DNA of 64,000 nt, taken from assembly GCF_014596945.1 (NCBI RefSeq), contig NZ_JACVXB010000004.1:1-64000 (forward strand). Direction: 5' to 3'. The notes below the pieces were generated by a model. It ran no database searches. It was not told the origin of the DNA and saw nothing but the letters and a program-made list of their open reading frames with translations. The DNA is from Aestuariibaculum sediminum. Lineage in GTDB: Bacteria > Bacteroidota > Bacteroidia > Flavobacteriales > Flavobacteriaceae. Below, piece after piece: positions 37,807 through 48,249 of the stretch. Position 1 is the first letter of the stretch, and each line of letters opens with the position of its first letter. Both the position numbers and the translations under genes were made by a program.

Positions 37807-37908
37807 TATATGTTTTTGGATATAAATTCAAACAAATATAGTAAATTATATGTATTTAAGTATAATTTTATATTTTAAAAATGATTTATATGTTTTTAGG
37901 TATAATTT
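37806..37908. promoter_or_regulatory. Three 22-23-bp operator-like repeats, 40-bp period
   Basis: Copies at 37806-37827, 37846-37868 and 37886-37908 share the form TTATATG-(t/a)TTT-(N)-TATAA(a/t). Each is a partial palindrome (TTATA...TATAA), and the copies start exactly 40 bases apart. The first touches the hipB start codon; the second and third cover the likely promoter. Probable binding sites for HipB dimers, placed on the same DNA face (about four helical turns). The rest of 37909-38079 is AT-rich without a gene. Confidence 0.7.
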
Positions 37909-38079
37909 ATATTATGAATAATTTACGCAATTTTGAGTTCGAACAGTCTAAATTGTAGTATTTTGACTAAATTTGATGAGTGAATGTCAAAAACTCATTT
38001 GGCTATGTCCTATAGAGTGTCCTATTTGAAAATATTGTTTTTAAATAATTGAAATACAGTGTATTGGGTTTTGCTTCAG

Positions 38080-38099
38080 AATCCTGCCACCCCGACTAA
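38080..38099 (+). repeat. tRNA-Pro 3'-end fragment, probable attachment site
   Basis: AATCCTGCCACCCCGACTAA has the layout of a tRNA 3' end: the T-stem half CCTGC, then CACCCCG (the acceptor strand pairing with CGGGGTG of tRNA-Pro) and the discriminator A. The sequence to its left does not complete a tRNA. Such 3'-end copies are typical att sites of islands that integrate into tRNA genes. The tRNA identity is an inference from the acceptor stem. Confidence 0.5.
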
Positions 38100-38118
38100 C
38101 TTAGTAATAAGTTAAACT

Positions 38119-38152
38119 AAAACACTGTTAATCTATTGATTTTCAGTGTTTT
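38119..38152 (+). terminator. Rho-independent terminator after the tRNA fragment
   Basis: AAAACACTG (38119-38127) pairs with CAGTGTTTT (38144-38152) across a 16-base loop, followed by a T-rich tract. Its position directly after the tRNA 3'-end copy suggests the native tRNA terminator was duplicated with the att site. Confidence 0.6.
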
Positions 38153-38298
38153 TTTGTTTTTAAACATTTGTTGGAATTGATTTGTAGCTAAATGTCAGTT
38201 GTTCGGAAGTTTAAACGATATGTATTATCTTTAAGAAACTTTCGAGATTGATTTGACTTTTAAATTAACAGATATTTTTTAATTAAAGTCATTTTACA

Positions 38299-38708
38299 AT
38301 GAAATTAAAAGACACCTCTACGGTTATTTCTTCACAAGAAAATCAAGAAGTAATCCACAGCAGCTTTCTATTTATGTACATATCACAGTGAGTGGAAAGC
38401 GATCGGAAATCAGTTTGAAGCGATCTGTTCTTGTTAAAGACTGGGATAGCAATAAGAGTAGGGCTAAGGGAAATTCTATAAAAATAAGGTCTCTGAATAC
38501 TTATTTAGATGAAGTATTTGGCAAATTATTAAATTGTCAAAAAGAATTACTCTATGAAGATGCTATTATTTCTTCAGATTCGATTAAGGCTCGGTATTTA
38601 GGAGAAGACGAAACCAGCAAGACTTTGAGAGATCTGGTTGGTTATCATCATGATAAAATAGAGATTGTACTTAAGCTAGGTACGATGAAGAATTACTACA
38701 GTACATAG
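38299..38708 (+). pseudogene. Truncated, frameshifted tyrosine integrase
   Basis: From the ATG at 38299 the protein begins MKLKDTSTVI. A one-base shift then gives RKSRSNPQQLSIYVHITVSG, and from there KRSEISLKRSVLVKDWDSNK onwards to a stop at 38708. This matches the N-terminal arm and core-binding region of the integrase at 58 (IPIYARIRV..., YLGKDKTFEKLSDII versus YLGEDETSKTLRDLV). The catalytic domain is absent; degenerate sequence (KYLY..FLKNERKSKDLF) trails to about 38780. The upstream leader also resembles that of the first integrase. It is a dead relic of a second, related island inserted at the same attachment site. Confidence 0.82.
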
Positions 38709-38873
38709 AAATATTTGTATTAGTTCTTAAAAAACGAACGAAAATCAAAGGATTTGTTTAAATATAACACCTTGTTTCTAACTGGAATATATTATTTTTT
38801 AGTAGCGGCTTGTCAAGCAAAAAATTATTATTCTATCGGATTTATATGTTGGGAATCTCAGCTAGTTTTGCAC

Positions 38874-41800
38874 TTAAAGATCATTTTTTAATTCTGAAGG
38901 GAGCTTACCATATTCCTCTTTAAATAATTTTCTGAAATATTTTACGCTGTTAAATCCGACTTCGAATGAGGCTTCCGAAATCGTTAGGTTGTCGTATTTA
39001 ATTAATTTAACTGCTTTATCAAGTCTTGCCTTACGGGTTAATTCGTTAATATTTTTTCCGGTTATGGCTTTTATTTTTCTGTACAGCGATGTTTTACTCA
39101 TGCCTAGTTTTTCGCAAATTATATCTACGTTAGTATTTTGTTCTGCAATTTGCTGTTCTATAATCGTGTAAAATTGTTTTAGAAATGCTTTTTCATTATC
39201 TAACAACGTTTTATGTGTTTCAATAAATTGAGTTGATTCTTTTTCTTTATTGTTAAAATAAGCTTTAAGATCTAATCGTGTTTGAATTAGGTTTTTAATT
39301 CTTGTTTTTAAAAGTTTAGGATGAAATGGTTTCGTAACATAATCGTCTGCGCCTTCTGTGTAACCTTCGTTTATTTTTTCGGGATTGGCAGCAGCAGTAA
39401 GAAGTATGATAGGTATATGCGAAGTGGTTTGTTCCTTTTTGACTGTTTTACATAAATCGATACCATCTTTGAGAGGCATCATAACATCGCTTAGTATTAA
39501 ATCGGGAACATATTTCATGGCCTTAGCAATTCCATCACTTCCATTCTCTGCGAATATTAAATCGTAGTCTTCTTCTAATAACGAGGATAAAAACGATAAT
39601 ATGTCGCCATTATCATCTACTATAAGAATGAGTTTACGCCCTTTATCTTCATTAATTTTGGTTTTTAGCTCACTAGTTTCTACAGTATTCGCTTGGTATG
39701 CCCAAATTTTGGGAGATAGCTCTTGGTCTATTGTGTTTTCAGATGTTATTTGTGAATTCGAATTGTTTTGGTTTGTAGCCTTATTAAAAGCATCTGTAGG
39801 TAATTGTAACGTAAATTTAGAGCCTTTATTTTTGTCACTTTCTACGGAAAGTGTACCTAAGTGAAGTTCCGCAAATATTTTTGATAAGGCTAAACCAATA
39901 CCAGAACCTGTTTTTCCTTTTGATGATTTTGACTGAAAATACCAATCAAATATATGTGGTAGATCTTGTTTTGAGATGCCTTTTCCTGTGTCTGTAACGG
40001 CAATGTATAATTGATTATTAGTCTTTTTGATAGTTATTGATATCGTATCTTCTTTTTCAGTGTACTTAAAAGCATTAGAGAGGAGGTTATGTAATATAAT
40101 TTCAATTTTTTCGATATCGCACCATATGAAAATGTCGTTTTCTGTATTTTGAATTTTTAAATGGACGCCTCGAGATTTAGCAAGCGCTTTATAACTAAGC
40201 ATCATTTGGTCAATGTGTTCAGAGAGGTTTACTTTTTCTATAGCAAGCTTATTTAATCCAATTTCTGTTTTTCTAAATTCTAATAATTTCTGTATGTTTT
40301 TTAAGAGATATTTAGAATTTTTTAGTACTAATTGTAATTGTTCTTTTTGTTTTTTCTTATCAATTTTTTCAATAAGATTTTCAATAGGCGCGATTATTAA
40401 ACTTAAAGGAGTCTTTAATTCATGTGAAAAACTGGTAAAAAATCTCGCCCGTTCAAAATTAAGGTCGTTTTCTAGTTGTCTTTGTTTTTTCTCGAAAATT
40501 AAGGAATTCTTTAATTTAATACGTTCACTATAATACCTTAAACCAAGCCAGATGAACGTTGCAAGTATCAAAGTGTATAATAAATAAGCCGGTAGTGTTT
40601 TCCAAAATGGTGGGCTAATTGTTATTCTTAGGCTATTACTAATGGTAGTTCGAGGATTTATAGTTCCTTTTACAATTAAATTATAATCTCCCGGAGGTAG
40701 GTTACTTATATTTATGGCATTACTTTGATTAATATTTACCCATTGGTCTTGGTAGCCTTCTATAATATAAGAGTAATCGATGTTTTGGGCGTTGGGGTAT
40801 TTTAAAACACTAAAATTAATAGTAATTAAGGTCTGGTTATAATTTAGATTTACGTGGTTTACATAAGTTAAGGCTTTGTTAAGTATGCTTTTGGGGTTAT
40901 TTGGAGATACTTTTACTTTATTATTAAAAACTTTTAAGGTTTCGAAAATTAACTGGTAATTTTGATTTGCAACAAATACTTTTGTCGGATTAATTTTATA
41001 AAGCCCGTTGTCACTTCCAAAATAGAGTATCCCATCTGTTGAAGAGTAGGCAGCACCAACATTAAAACTTGTTAGGGGAATGTCATCTAGATAATTAAGG
41101 TTTGTAATTGTTTCGGTTGTGTTGTTAAAATGACTTAAACCTCTTAGAGTACCTAACCAGATATCATTTTCATTATTGTACACTATACAATTTACGGTGT
41201 TGTTACTTAATCCGTGTTTTGTAGTAAAAGCTTTAGCTTTGTTTTGGATCGGGTCAAGTTTTAGAAGTCCACCATAACCTGTTCCTATTAAATATAAATT
41301 ATTAGGTAATGGTTGAATAGCGTACATAATATTACTTTCAATTCCTGTTGTTCTTGCCATGCTAAACTGCAAATAGGTTTCAGAGTCCGGCATATATTTA
41401 ACAACACCATTACCATAAGTTGCCATCCATAAATTACCAAGGTCGTCTTCGCATATATCGCGAATATCCATTGCCCCAAGAGATTTAATGTAAATAAAAT
41501 TGTCTGTGGTTTCGTTATATTTATAAAGACCACCACGATTTGTACCCACCCATATTTGGTTTTGGTTATCTTCAAAAATCACATTTACTTTATATCCGTT
41601 GTCTATAGAACCTTGAAGATATTTTTTAAAATCACCTGAAGCCGAAGTCATTCTATTTAATCCACCTCTGTATGTTGCAACCCAAATGCGGTTTTTACTG
41701 TCTTCCAATACATCGTAAACATAATTATTAGAAAGGCTTGATGGTTTATTGTTATGATGTTCAATATAGCTGTATTTTCCAGTTTTCGAGTCGTAAATAT

Positions 41801-42989
41801 TTAATCCACCACCATCGGTACCAATTAAAAGATTGCCATTTTTACTTTCAGAGATACTTCTAACGTAGTTGTGATTTATTGAAATTGGAGCGTTGGTTGC
41901 TTTTTTTTCAATATGAGTTATGGCAGATTCTTTTGGGTTTATATAATACAGTCCGTGATGTGTGCCTACCCACATGCTGTTGTCGTTATCTCTTAAAATA
42001 GAAGAAATCCACCGGCCTTGAAAACCGTTACCATTTTCGTTAGGTAAGTACCATTTTATAAAATTTTGATGCTTTAAATAAGCGTCTAGATTGATAATGT
42101 TTAATCCGCCATTTTGCGTACCTACCCACATATTGCCTGTCCCATCTGGCTCTATGGCAAGAACCTCTTTGTCGCTTAAGCCTTGTTTTCTCTTTCCAGC
42201 GGTAAGGTATATAAGTTTACTATCTTTGGTAAGAATAACGATTCCGTTTCTAGTTCCTATCCATAAATTATCTTTTTCGTCTTTTACTAAGCAATTAATT
42301 TTATTTAAACTTTTGTCAGTTTCATCACCTATAAAAACACGTTCTACTGTTTTTGTTTGGTAGTCGATTTTGTTGAGTCCGTCAAAGAAGGTACCTACCC
42401 AAATAGTGTTGTCATCTAAAAGTATGCTAGAGATTTGGTTGGAGGATAAACTTTTTTCTGAGTTTGGGTTATGTTCTAAAAGGAAGCTTTTTTCAGGTTC
42501 AATGGGGTTAAAAAACTCTAAACCTTTCCCGTAGATACTAATGATAATTTCATTTTGTTTTCCTACTTCTAGACTGCTTAAGCTTTCTGTAAACGGTCCA
42601 TTAGTTTCATCGAAAATTGAAAATTGTTCTGTTTTCGAATTGTAAATATTAAGCCCTTCACCAGTTGCTATTAGGAGTTCGTTTTTTGAGTTAACTTTAA
42701 TTTCATGAATAAAGTTGTAGTTTATTGTATTTAAAGTGTCTGATTCTTTTTTAAAACTAAAAAACTCATTTCCATTATAGCGATTAAGTCCGTCAAAAGT
42801 AGACACCCAAATGTAACCAAGAGAATCTTTTGCTAAATCTGTAATTGCATTATTAGACAGGCCCGATTGAACATTAAAATACTCGAATTTTAAATCTTGT
42901 TTACTATCAATCAAATAAGAATCTTGGGCATAGCAAAATAAGGAGAAGAGTATAAACAATATTATAAATGTACTCTTTTTTATGGTCAT
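38874..42989 (-). CDS. Hybrid two-component system sensor/regulator (HTCS) of the PUL
   Basis: A 1371-aa one-protein signalling system. After a signal peptide (1-21) come about 14 two-component-regulator propeller repeats (about 30-690; repeated NxIxxI.D..N.LWVGT units), then a Y_Y_Y domain (about 720-790) and a membrane helix (about 803-822, YLLYTLILATFIWLGLRY). Next are a histidine kinase with H856 in SFSHELKTPL and an ATPase domain with DTGKGIS and GSGIGLALSK. A receiver domain with D1168 in LILSDVMMPL and a C-terminal AraC HTH (about 1265-1371) complete it. The periplasmic propeller should bind an oligosaccharide and the AraC domain activate the PUL. Divergent to GH88-susCD, with which it shares a 592-bp intergenic region. 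All modules are intact. Confidence 0.95.
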   Translation of the reverse strand: MTIKKSTFIILFILFSLFCYAQDSYLIDSKQDLKFEYFNVQSGLSNNAITDLAKDSLGYIWVSTFDGLNRYNGNEFFSFKKESDTLNTINYNFIHEIKVNSKNELLIATGEGLNIYNSKTEQFSIFDETNGPFTESLSSLEVGKQNEIIISIYGKGLEFFNPIEPEKSFLLEHNPNSEKSLSSNQISSILLDDNTIWVGTFFDGLNKIDYQTKTVERVFIGDETDKSLNKINCLVKDEKDNLWIGTRNGIVILTKDSKLIYLTAGKRKQGLSDKEVLAIEPDGTGNMWVGTQNGGLNIINLDAYLKHQNFIKWYLPNENGNGFQGRWISSILRDNDNSMWVGTHHGLYYINPKESAITHIEKKATNAPISINHNYVRSISESKNGNLLIGTDGGGLNIYDSKTGKYSYIEHHNNKPSSLSNNYVYDVLEDSKNRIWVATYRGGLNRMTSASGDFKKYLQGSIDNGYKVNVIFEDNQNQIWVGTNRGGLYKYNETTDNFIYIKSLGAMDIRDICEDDLGNLWMATYGNGVVKYMPDSETYLQFSMARTTGIESNIMYAIQPLPNNLYLIGTGYGGLLKLDPIQNKAKAFTTKHGLSNNTVNCIVYNNENDIWLGTLRGLSHFNNTTETITNLNYLDDIPLTSFNVGAAYSSTDGILYFGSDNGLYKINPTKVFVANQNYQLIFETLKVFNNKVKVSPNNPKSILNKALTYVNHVNLNYNQTLITINFSVLKYPNAQNIDYSYIIEGYQDQWVNINQSNAINISNLPPGDYNLIVKGTINPRTTISNSLRITISPPFWKTLPAYLLYTLILATFIWLGLRYYSERIKLKNSLIFEKKQRQLENDLNFERARFFTSFSHELKTPLSLIIAPIENLIEKIDKKKQKEQLQLVLKNSKYLLKNIQKLLEFRKTEIGLNKLAIEKVNLSEHIDQMMLSYKALAKSRGVHLKIQNTENDIFIWCDIEKIEIILHNLLSNAFKYTEKEDTISITIKKTNNQLYIAVTDTGKGISKQDLPHIFDWYFQSKSSKGKTGSGIGLALSKIFAELHLGTLSVESDKNKGSKFTLQLPTDAFNKATNQNNSNSQITSENTIDQELSPKIWAYQANTVETSELKTKINEDKGRKLILIVDDNGDILSFLSSLLEEDYDLIFAENGSDGIAKAMKYVPDLILSDVMMPLKDGIDLCKTVKKEQTTSHIPIILLTAAANPEKINEGYTEGADDYVTKPFHPKLLKTRIKNLIQTRLDLKAYFNNKEKESTQFIETHKTLLDNEKAFLKQFYTIIEQQIAEQNTNVDIICEKLGMSKTSLYRKIKAITGKNINELTRKARLDKAVKLIKYDNLTISEASFEVGFNSVKYFRKLFKEEYGKLPSELKNDL

Positions 42990-43328
42990 AAAATTCGTAG
43001 GGTTTGATGTGTGAAAATTAATAAAATAATAACAATTAATTGTTTTTAATTATCAAAAAAATAATTTTTACCATACCAGAATGGAGAATACTTAAGGTAA
43101 TATATAAATCACTATATGTTGCTGTATTTAAAGTGGTTGAGGTTTTTTGTTAGGTGTCTTCGATACCTGGTTTGGGATATGTTGAAACTATTTTCCCTCC
43201 TTTTTTAATCAATATTACCTCTATTTTGAATTACATTTAAATTACTTTCGATAAACTAATAAGTGTTTTTTTAACATTTATAAAAACAAACCATAAATTA
43301 AACTTTGAATTTTATAGAACTAAGTAGT

Positions 43329-43351
43329 GTAAATATTTTTTAACTAAACCA
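43329..43351 (+). repeat. Left arm of a perfect 23-bp inverted repeat
   Basis: The 23 bases starting GTAAATATTTTTT and ending AACTAAACCA are the exact reverse complement of 43526-43548. It lies in the 592-bp HTCS/GH88 intergenic region (42990-43581), which holds no gene I can support. It may be one of a pair of regulator sites. Confidence 0.75.
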
Positions 43352-43525
43352 GACTATCAAAAAAATGATGTACTTAAACTTTAAAATGTAACTTCCGTTA
43401 TTCAGGTGTTTTCTATCAATTAAAGGTTAAAATTTAAAATGGATAAAACAAAGATTAAGTTTTAAAGTGTCATTTCAATTATAATAGTCATTTGTATAAC
43501 TTCCTATTGGTATATCCTTGAAGTA

Positions 43526-43548
43526 TGGTTTAGTTAAAAAATATTTAC
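43526..43548 (-). repeat. Right arm of the perfect 23-bp inverted repeat
   Basis: Begins TGGTTTAGTT and ends ATATTTAC; the exact reverse complement of 43329-43351, with 174 bases between the arms. This copy lies 34 bases before the GH88 start codon, in the promoter position of the GH88-susCD side. Confidence 0.75.
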
Positions 43549-43581
43549 TCTAATTAGGAAATAAAGCAGTAAACCATTAGA

Positions 43582-44763
43582 ATGAAAACATTTTTAAGCC
43601 TTTATGTAGCAGCTGTATTTTTATTTTTTTCATGCACTGAAAAATCAAGCACGCTAGAATCTAAAATAGATGATACACTAAAAATCGCAGCAACACAGTA
43701 CCAGCATTTAATGAATAGTTTGACAAAGGGCCAATATCCTAGAACCTATTTTTCGGATCAAGATAAATTAGAAACTAGTGGTTCTGGTTGGTGGTGTAGT
43801 GGGTTTTATCCTGGATCTCTTATTTATCTAAACGAAGATTCTAAAAATCCAGCATTTCAAAAGGAGATTATACGTGTTTTAAACGATTTAAAGCGAGAAC
43901 AATTTAATACAACAACCCACGATCTTGGTTTCATGATGTATTGTAGTTTTGGAAATGCTGAACGTTTAAATCCCTCTTTAGAATACGAAACTATTTTAAT
44001 GAATAGTGCTAAATCCCTAGCATCTCGATTTGACGAAACGGTTGGTTGTATAAAGTCTTGGGATAGTCGTAATGATGATTTCCTCGTTATAATTGATAAT
44101 ATGATGAATCTGGAATTGTTGTTTTGGGCCTCTAAGCACAGCAACGATTCTACTTATTATGATATAGCCGTAACACACGCCAATACAACCATTAAAAACC
44201 ACTTTAGGGACGACTACAGCTCGTATCATGTTGTGAATTACAATAAGAACGATGGATCGATTATAAAAAAGCACACAGCACAAGGGTTTTCAGATGAGTC
44301 GGCTTGGGCTAGAGGCCAGGCGTGGGGCTTATATGGTTTTACTGTAATGTATCGAGAAACTCAAGATGAGATATATTTAAACCAAGCTAAAGCGATTGCG
44401 GAATTTATCTTAAACCACCCTAATATGCCAAATGATATGGTTCCGTATTGGGATTTTAATGCACCAGATATTCCACATGCATTACGTGATTCTTCTGCAG
44501 GAGCTATCATGGCATCGGCTTTATTAGAGCTAAGGCAGTATGTAGATGGAGACTTGTCTAATACTTATGCCTCCGCGGCCAACGCGATGATTAGCACTTT
44601 AACATCGGATGAGTATTTAGCCAAATCAGGAACAAATGGTGGTTTTTTACTTAAACATGGGGTTGGACACATTCCTGCAAATAGTGAAGTAGATGTGCCT
44701 TTAACATATGGCGATTACTATTTAATTGAGGCCATGCTTAGATACAAATACAATAGAATTTAA
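43582..44763 (+). CDS. GH88 unsaturated glucuronyl hydrolase, lipoprotein
   Basis: A 393-aa (alpha/alpha)6-barrel enzyme that removes the 4,5-unsaturated uronic acid left at the end of oligosaccharides by a polysaccharide lyase. The lipobox FFSC puts the acylated Cys at residue 18, so it is membrane-anchored. GH88 hallmarks are GSGWWCSGFYPGSLIYL near 70-85, THDLGFMMYCS with the first catalytic Asp, IIDNMMNLELLFWAS with the second Asp, and QGFSDESAWARGQAWGLYG. Length is normal. It is the first gene divergent from the HTCS and lies just before susC. Its presence implies a lyase acting upstream, but none is encoded in this window. GH105 is a possible alternative but fits less well. Confidence 0.88.
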   Translation: MKTFLSLYVAAVFLFFSCTEKSSTLESKIDDTLKIAATQYQHLMNSLTKGQYPRTYFSDQDKLETSGSGWWCSGFYPGSLIYLNEDSKNPAFQKEIIRVLNDLKREQFNTTTHDLGFMMYCSFGNAERLNPSLEYETILMNSAKSLASRFDETVGCIKSWDSRNDDFLVIIDNMMNLELLFWASKHSNDSTYYDIAVTHANTTIKNHFRDDYSSYHVVNYNKNDGSIIKKHTAQGFSDESAWARGQAWGLYGFTVMYRETQDEIYLNQAKAIAEFILNHPNMPNDMVPYWDFNAPDIPHALRDSSAGAIMASALLELRQYVDGDLSNTYASAANAMISTLTSDEYLAKSGTNGGFLLKHGVGHIPANSEVDVPLTYGDYYLIEAMLRYKYNRI

Positions 44764-44912
44764 AATACTATTTAATTAATAATAACAAGTAATATGTGAA
44801 AACAAAAATTAAAAATCTATGACATGAATTAAATTAAAAACAAACAAATTTAAGCAGGCCATATCAAACCACGGAAAGGCATGTTAAATAACCAAACAAA
44901 ACTAAATTAATT

Positions 44913-47900
44913 ATGACAAAACCAATTAAAATGAAAAAACACCTTTTTACAGGTTGTAACTTTGATTTTAAGTGTAGTACAATTGTGTTGTTGATATTTT
45001 GTATTACGTCTTATCAAGTTCAAGGAAAAAGCACTAATTTAAACAACAAAGACACTGAATTAGTCAACTTAAAACAAAAAGTTGAAATATCTGGAAAAGT
45101 AACAGATGGAGAAGGATTACCTTTACTGGGGGCAAATATTATTGAAAAAGGAACTACAAACGGTACACAAACTGATTTTGACGGTGCTTTTTCTCTAAAT
45201 GTGTCTAGCGATAATGCGACTATTGTTGTTTCCTACACAGGGTTCAAAACACAAGAAATTGCTTTAAACGGAGAAACCTCAATTACGATAACCTTAGAGG
45301 AAGATACTGCAGTACTTGATGAAGTAATTGTTATTGGCTATGGCTCAATCAAGAAGAAGGATTTAACAGGAGCAGTTGTACAAGTTAAACCCGATAAAAT
45401 AGCAAACGAAAATCCGCAAACAGTTCAAGATGTTTTGCGTGGTGTTCCAGGTTTAAAAGTGGGCTATTCAGCGGATGCTAAAGGTGGCGGATCTTTACAA
45501 ATTCGTGGTCAAACGTCTGTATATACAGGTGGTGGACATAATTCACCACTCATCATTTTAGATGGCATGCAATTTTATGGCGAACTTTCAGAAATCAACC
45601 CAGATGATATTGAACAAATAGATGTTTTAAAAGATGCTTCGTCTACAGCAGTGTATGGATCTAAAGCTGCAGCAGGTGTACTTATTATTACGACCAAAAA
45701 AGGACGTCAAGGTAAACCTACAATTAATTTTAATTTTAACGCAGGTATTAATGTTAAAAGTGCATATCGTGATATTTATGATAAAGAAGGTTATATTAAG
45801 TATCGTGAAGATTGGGAAACAGCAAAAACATATGGCTTTAATGAAAATACGGGTCAATACGAGGCTTGGGTAGCAGATCGAGTTGGGCAAGTAGGGTATT
45901 TTTCTAGCCCTTTCGAGTTGGACCAATACGGTATTTCTCAGGATGATTGGTTGGCTTATCAATCAACCTCCGAAACCGATGGCAGAAGTTTAATAGAAGT
46001 TTGGGGTCGACGTTTAGGTTTAGAAGATGTTATATTAGATAATTTTATAGCAGGAAAATCGCACGACTGGAATGGCAGTACGTTTAGAACAGGTATCAAT
46101 AAAGATTATAACCTTAGTGTTTCTGGTGCCGGGGAACAAGTAAATTATTATATGTCGTTAGGTTATTTGAGTACCGAAGGAGCTGTGCAAGGAAATGATT
46201 ATTCGGCTATTCGTGCAAATATGAAAGTCAATGGTAAGGTTACCGATTGGCTTGAGGTTGGAGCAAACGTTAATTTTCAAGACCGAACCGATGGAGATAT
46301 TCGGGTGGGTACAGGAACTAACTATTGGGATGCAAATATGTTAAGAAACAGTCCGTATTCCAATTTTAGAGACCAAGACGGTAATTATGAGCGTTTACCA
46401 ATGGGACTAAATATTGGTGGTTATAATTATTACTATGACCGTCAATTCATGGATTTAGAGAAAGGTTTTACCGTACTGAATACTATTTTCAATGCAAAAG
46501 TTAAACTACCTTTTGGTATCACCTATTCGTTTAACGTTTCGCCACGATATCAATTTTTTTACGACCGATTTTTTCAATCTTCAGCACACGAGGGCTGGGA
46601 TCCCGCTAATGTTGGTGTAGATAGAGGGCATGCTAAAAGTTTTGATTGGAACTTAAATAATAATTTAACATGGGACCATACATTTAATGACAAACACCAT
46701 TTTATTGTAACCTTAGTACAAGAAGCTGAAGAGCGTCGTTATTGGTCTGATGATATTGATGCTCGTAATATTTTACCATCAGATGCCTTAGGTTTTCATA
46801 ATACGTCTAATGCTACGCTTGATAATAGTGGTTTTTCAACCACGGATACACACCAAACAGCAGATGGATTAATGGCAAGACTATTTTATTCTTACGACCA
46901 TAGGTATATGTTAACAGGAACTATACGTCGCGATGGGTATTCCGCATTTGGAGCGTCAAATCCATATGCAACATTCCCTTCTATAGCCTTAGGTTGGAAT
47001 TTGTCCAATGAAAACTGGTTTAATTGGGATGCTATGAATACTGCTAAATTACGATTGTCTTGGGGGAAAAATGGTAATCGCTCCTTAGCAGATCCTTATG
47101 TCTCTTTAGCAAATTTAGGTTCTGGTACAGGTGCAACTATGGGATATGTTGATTCTTCAGGAGAAATTGTAGATGTTAAGTATTTGGCAATAGATCGTAT
47201 GGCGAATCCTAACTTACAATGGGAGAAGACAACATCTACAAATATTGGTTTCGATTTTGGATTCTTAAATAATCGCATATCAGGTTCTATCGATGCTTAT
47301 AATATGGTTACTAACGATATGATTATGGCACAGCGTTTACCAAGTTTTTCTGGTTTCGGTTCGATAACAACTAACTTAGGAGAAGTACAAAATAAAGGTT
47401 TTGAAATTGGTATAAATACCGTTAATATTCAAAATCCAAATTTTGAATGGCGTACTAATTTCGCGTTATCATACAACAAGAATACTATAAATGCTTTATA
47501 CGGAAACCAGGAAAATATCCTAGATAGTGAAGGTAATGTTATTGGACAGCGGGAGGCAGACGATATAAGTAATGGTTGGTTTATAGGTAAGGCAATTTCT
47601 GAAATTTGGGATTATGAAGTTATAGGAATTTGGCAAAAAGATGAATGGCAAGAAGCAGAGCGTTATGGACAACGACCAGGAGATCCTAAAGTTGCAAACC
47701 ATTACACAGCAGACGATGCAGCTGATGGTACGCCAGTTTATAACGATAATGATAAAGTGTTTTTAGGGAAACCGCACCACCTTTAAATTGGTCTCTCCGT
47801 AATGAGTTTACTTTTTTTAAAAATTGGGATTTCTCCATAAATATGTACTCGTATATGGGGCATAAATCTCTTAATGGGAACTACTTGAATAATTACAACG

Positions 47901-48238
47901 ATGGAAGTTTATATACCTATAATTACAATCCTTTTAAAAACCCATATTGGACTATTGATAACCCAACTAACGATTGGGCACGCCTCGATGCTATAGCACC
48001 AGCTGGTGCTAGAGCAGCAAAGTTGTATAACCGTAATTTTATTCGTTTAGACAATATAGCTTTATCATATTCTCTTCCGCAGAATATTTTAGAACGTATG
48101 AATGTTAAGAATTTCAAGTTTATTATGTCTGTTCGTAATGTGGCAACATGGGCTGCAGATTGGGAATATTTTGGTGATCCAGAAACAGGAGGCCTTGCGA
48201 CCCGTACATTTAACTTTGGATTTAATTTAACTCTTTAA
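44913..48238 (+). pseudogene. susC: SusC/RagA TonB-dependent transporter, split by a frameshift
   Basis: An outer-membrane oligosaccharide importer. The first frame (44913-47786, 957 aa) has a signal region (about 20-38), a carboxypeptidase-like domain (about 50-130, SGKVTDGEGLPLLGANI), a plug domain (VIGYGSIKKKDLTGAV, then ILDGMQFYGELSEINPDDIE) and most of the barrel. It breaks at DKVFLGKPHHL. One base inserted in the AAA run at 47769-47771 would restore KTAPPLNWSLRNEFTF and join it to the last 131 codons (47843-48238, ending TRTFNFGFNLTL). I therefore treat it as one gene with a -1 frameshift, real or a sequencing error in a homopolymer. Without the final barrel strands the protein would not fold in the membrane. 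Confidence 0.9.
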
Positions 48239-48249
48239 AAAACAAAACG

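Noticed and set aside
37806-37908. The three 40-bp-spaced repeats as a CRISPR array
   Set aside because: Repeats are degenerate, partly palindromic, only 22-23 bases with 17-bp spacers, and sit on the hipB promoter; no cas genes are nearby.
41288-41575. A 95-codon second frame within the HTCS gene
   Set aside because: It overlaps the repeated propeller blades in another frame of the same strand; the open frame follows from repeat composition.
45634-45873. A 79-codon plus-strand frame inside susC
   Set aside because: Alternative frame within a strong family match; no start signal or homology.
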